A stretch of DNA of 64,000 bases from Bradyrhizobium sp. OK095 (GTDB lineage: Bacteria > Pseudomonadota > Alphaproteobacteria > Rhizobiales > Xanthobacteraceae). The stretch's first letter is position 1, and each line of letters begins with the position of its first letter. This document shows, piece by piece, positions 61,835 through 64,000 of the stretch. The notes beneath the pieces are model-generated. The model was given only the letters and a program-made list of their open reading frames with translations. It searched no databases and was not told the origin of the DNA. The stretch covers positions 62,001 to 126,000 of the forward strand of contig NZ_FOBX01000008.1 of NCBI RefSeq assembly GCF_900109945.1, read 5' to 3'. The position numbers were made by a program, and so were the translations under genes.

Positions 61835-62881
61835 TCAGCTGCGTTCGTTCCTGGCCGGCTGAATTGGCAGGCACTGGCTGCTGAACCGATTGACCGCGTC
61901 GCGCACCAGCGGAACGTGACAGACGAAGCCGGTGGGCCGGTAGCGCACCCTGATACGGTCCAGCTGCGCCATGGTCAGCGTCATGAACGCATCGAGCCGG
62001 CGGGCCTGAAACTGCAGCCTTTGCTCGTTGCTGACCGGTGGCTTCACGGTGTCCGGCTTGCGGTCATTCGGAACATCGCTGCTGGATGCCAGCGCAGATG
62101 GTTGGCCGCGCAGCGCCTCGAAGCAATGGTTCATCACCAGAACGTGGTGCTTGGCGCTCCACCAGTTGAGGGCGACGACCTTCTGCAGAGGATCGACCGC
62201 GCCGCCCGGCAGCCTGGCGCAGAGCGGGACATAGGCCTTCGGACCGTCCGCGGCTGGGTCGTTGCAGAGCTCTTCGCTGGGACGCCCCGGGTCACTCCCG
62301 TTGTAGGCTGCGCCCTTGAACAGCGGGAGATTGGCTTCGGACTCGCAGTCGAAATTATACTTCGTGAGTAATGTTGCCGTCAGGGGGTCCTGGTCGAGCG
62401 TGTGCTCGGCTGCGGCATCGCGTTCCATGTCGCTGGGCCAATCGATGTAGATCTCTGCCTTGCGCGCAAAGATGGCGCCGTTCCGCCGCAAGGCCGATCG
62501 TGCCTTCCAATAGTCTGCGAGCGGCTCGAGCGTCTTGGTGTCCACGGGTATGAAGGCGGGACTTGCCTGCGCCTTCAGCGAGCCGAAGCGCTCCGGCAGA
62601 ATGCTCTCCTGCAGCATCTGCACTTCGGCGAACGCATCCGAGATCTCGATGAAGGTCTCCGTGGCCTTCTGCATGTCGGCCTTGGCCTGCTCGCCGACCT
62701 TCTGCTCGTAGGAATTCAGATATTGGAAATATCCGCCGAGGAAGCCGGTCAGCAGGGTGACGGCCGTCAATCCCTTGGTGACCGACAGTCGGCTATCCCA
62801 GGATTGGATTCTCTGCCACGCGCCCGGTGCCTCGCCCGGAGATTGCGCGCGTGCCGCATCCTTTGGAAGGTCCTGCTCCAT
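61835..62881 (-). CDS. Hypothetical membrane-anchored protein
   Basis: A 348-residue protein. One N-terminal helix (VTKGLTAVTLLTGFLGGYFQYL) follows a ~40-residue cytoplasmic lead and is followed by a helical, coiled-coil-like stretch (SYEQKVGEQAKADMQKATETFIEISDAFAEVQML) and a large outer domain with several Cys (FDCESEA, ELCNDPA, PLCARLPG, FVCHVPL, SSQCLPI). No family is recognised. ATG 62881 has GGAGG (62886-62890) 4 nt ahead, which beats the TTG at 62893. Confidence 0.7.
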   Translation of the reverse strand: MEQDLPKDAARAQSPGEAPGAWQRIQSWDSRLSVTKGLTAVTLLTGFLGGYFQYLNSYEQKVGEQAKADMQKATETFIEISDAFAEVQMLQESILPERFGSLKAQASPAFIPVDTKTLEPLADYWKARSALRRNGAIFARKAEIYIDWPSDMERDAAAEHTLDQDPLTATLLTKYNFDCESEANLPLFKGAAYNGSDPGRPSEELCNDPAADGPKAYVPLCARLPGGAVDPLQKVVALNWWSAKHHVLVMNHCFEALRGQPSALASSSDVPNDRKPDTVKPPVSNEQRLQFQARRLDAFMTLTMAQLDRIRVRYRPTGFVCHVPLVRDAVNRFSSQCLPIQPARNERS

Positions 62882-63260
62882 TGCTGCCTCCAACTCTCAC
62901 TCCACGCCCCATGGGGCCGAGGGTACCGCAATCCCGGATTGCGGCTTGTGAGGCAGTTCACTTCAAGTGGGGCAGGGACGTTGTCGGAAATCACGGCTGT
63001 GGCGGCCGAGCGAGCGGATGCGTAATTCGGTGACAGTGCACTCAACTCGGCTCAGCCCGCGTCCAGGCTCAACCCGCGTCTAGTGAAATGCACTGTTACC
63101 GTAATCACGCGTCAAGCAAGAATTGAACGCAAGATGACGGAGCGGCGCTGACGGATTGTCCGTGCATTTGGCCTGGCCAAGTTGCAAACAAGCGGTCGGC
63201 GCAATATCGTTGATGGTCCGACGCTCTTTTTGACGACTCATCTTCTCGGGAGCCAACAAT
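62882..63260. other. Gap without a gene, holding a BIME-like pair
   Basis: This 379-bp region separates two divergent genes. It contains the repeat pair at 63023-63105 and presumably both promoters. No open frame in it has coding features, and no RNA gene was recognised. Confidence 0.6.
63023..63105. repeat. BIME-like inverted pair of REP elements
   Basis: TAATTCGGTGACAGTGCACT (from 63023) faces AAATGCACTGTTACCGTAAT (63086-63105), separated by ~38 bp that contain two direct copies of a GCTCA-CCCGCGTC-type segment (CTCAGCCCGCGTC, CTCAACCCGCGTC). This is the last copy in the window. Confidence 0.82.
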
Positions 63261-64000
63261 ATGAATGTGGTCTCAGTGCCCAGCGGGATCAATCGCCCTC
63301 CAGGGAAGGTCGCCATCCCATCTGCCTGGCAAGGCGCTGAGATGAAGGTCAACCCTGATCGATGGTTGGTATCGCTTGCTGCCAGCGAGATCACCGAGCT
63401 TGAGGCTGCCGCTGAATCGTATCTTGGCAGGAGCAAGAAGATCGCCGACATCACCAAGGAAAGCTTTCCGCTGCCTCGCTTCGGCGCGCATCTGGAAGAG
63501 CTCAAGAAAAAGCTTCTGGTAGGCTTTGGCTTCGAAGTCATCCGTGGCCTCCCGGTGGCAAATTACAGCCAGGAGTTTGCCGCCACGATATTTTGCGGGG
63601 TGGGCGCGCATCTCGGATCGGCGCGGTCCCAGAATGCAGCGGGTCACATTCTCGGTCACGTCCGTGACACAGGCGCCGACGCAGGGGATCCGAACACCCG
63701 GATTTATCAAACCTCGGAACGGCAGACCTTCCACACGGATTCGTCCGACGTGGTTGGACTGCTATGCATTCGCGAGGCTATGGAGGGAGGCGACTCTCTC
63801 CTTGTCAGCACGGCGTCGATCTACAACGAGATGTTTAACCGACGTCCCGACCTTGCTGGCCTCTTGTTTGATCCGATCGCGACAGACCGGCGAGGTGAGG
63901 TACCGGAGAACGAAAAGCCGTATCTTGAAATCCCGGTGCTGAACTGGCATGCGGGATTCCTGACCGGGTTCTACCAGCGCCAGTATATCGATAGCGCGCA
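63261..64000 (+). CDS. TauD/TfdA family dioxygenase (3' end cut by window edge)
   Basis: The frame starts at ATG 63261 (MNVVSVPSGINRPPGKVAIP) with GGGAG upstream and remains open to the window end (~246 residues). The iron-binding motif HTD is at His158-Asp160 in RQTFHTDSSDVVGLLC, and GFEVIRGLP is the usual strand before it. The second His should lie beyond the window. Such enzymes couple 2-oxoglutarate decarboxylation to oxidation of a substrate such as taurine or other sulfonates, or carboxylates. This one resembles the gamma-butyrobetaine/TauD-like branch, without a clear substrate. Confidence 0.88.
   Translation, partial: MNVVSVPSGINRPPGKVAIPSAWQGAEMKVNPDRWLVSLAASEITELEAAAESYLGRSKKIADITKESFPLPRFGAHLEELKKKLLVGFGFEVIRGLPVANYSQEFAATIFCGVGAHLGSARSQNAAGHILGHVRDTGADAGDPNTRIYQTSERQTFHTDSSDVVGLLCIREAMEGGDSLLVSTASIYNEMFNRRPDLAGLLFDPIATDRRGEVPENEKPYLEIPVLNWHAGFLTGFYQRQYIDSA

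Noticed and set aside
56872..63105. The repeated GGTGACAGTGCA elements as a CRISPR array
   Set aside because: Spacing is irregular (tens of bases to kilobases), both orientations occur, unit borders vary and no cas genes are present. The RAYT gene explains them better.

Overview
This GC-rich 64 kb window reads as a chromosomal segment of an alphaproteobacterium of the Rhizobiales, most likely Bradyrhizobium or a close relative. The grounds are a rhizobial-type glp operon (glpD plus a five-gene glycerol ABC transporter), an isocitrate lyase with a DUF4170 partner, Bradyrhizobium-like conserved hypotheticals, and intergenic palindromes of the rhizobial type. No rRNA, tRNA or CRISPR array was seen. 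Taxonomy is inferred from protein families only.

Layout. 0-2 kb: a glutathione S-transferase gene cut by the window edge, divergent from a TetR regulator with two matching palindromic operators between them, then a VapC/Phd-type toxin-antitoxin pair on the minus strand. 2.1-9.8 kb: glycerol operon glpD-glpS-glpT-glpP-glpQ-DUF2160-glpV, closed by a strong terminator. 10-17.3 kb: a catabolic unit of FAD-linked 2-hydroxyacid dehydrogenase, polyamine-type ABC transporter with a fused two-domain permease, DapA-like aldolase and IclR regulator. 17.4-25.6 kb: single housekeeping and accessory genes (DoxX, old yellow enzyme, DUF1993, MltB-type transglycosylase, HtpX, TPR protein, a secreted HEXXH protein). 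25.7-29.3 kb: a ScfR/PrpR-like regulator divergent from isocitrate lyase. 29.4-38 kb: metallophosphoesterase, Nudix, GT2/DUF2304/membrane protein cluster, two GNATs, an alpha/beta hydrolase and a LysR regulator. 38-41 kb: a TonB-dependent receptor behind a DUF2946 gene and a Zur-like box. 41-48 kb: a MoxR-DUF58-BatA/DUF4159-amidotransferase-like operon. 48.2-53.8 kb: DUF1285-NudL-DUF6111-cca-TSUP permease, with a cytochrome c island inserted between cca and the permease and flanked by a decayed second copy of the cca 3' end. 54-56.9 kb: two overlapping genes that each fuse TPR repeats to a methyltransferase, the first resembling PRMT7/PRMT9. 56.9-63.1 kb: a REP-associated transposase (RAYT) and a field of its apparent REP/BIME repeats between unrelated genes, including a DUF2158 gene broken by an amber codon. 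63.3 kb to the end: a partial TauD/TfdA dioxygenase.

The observations most worth following are: (1) the TPR-PRMT plus TPR-methyltransferase pair; (2) the cytochrome c island between two unequal cca copies; (3) the RAYT with its local REP field; (4) the GlpS/GlpT ATPase pair, whose substitutions fall in one composite ATP site; and (5) a near-perfect Zur-type palindrome ahead of the DUF2946-TonB receptor genes.
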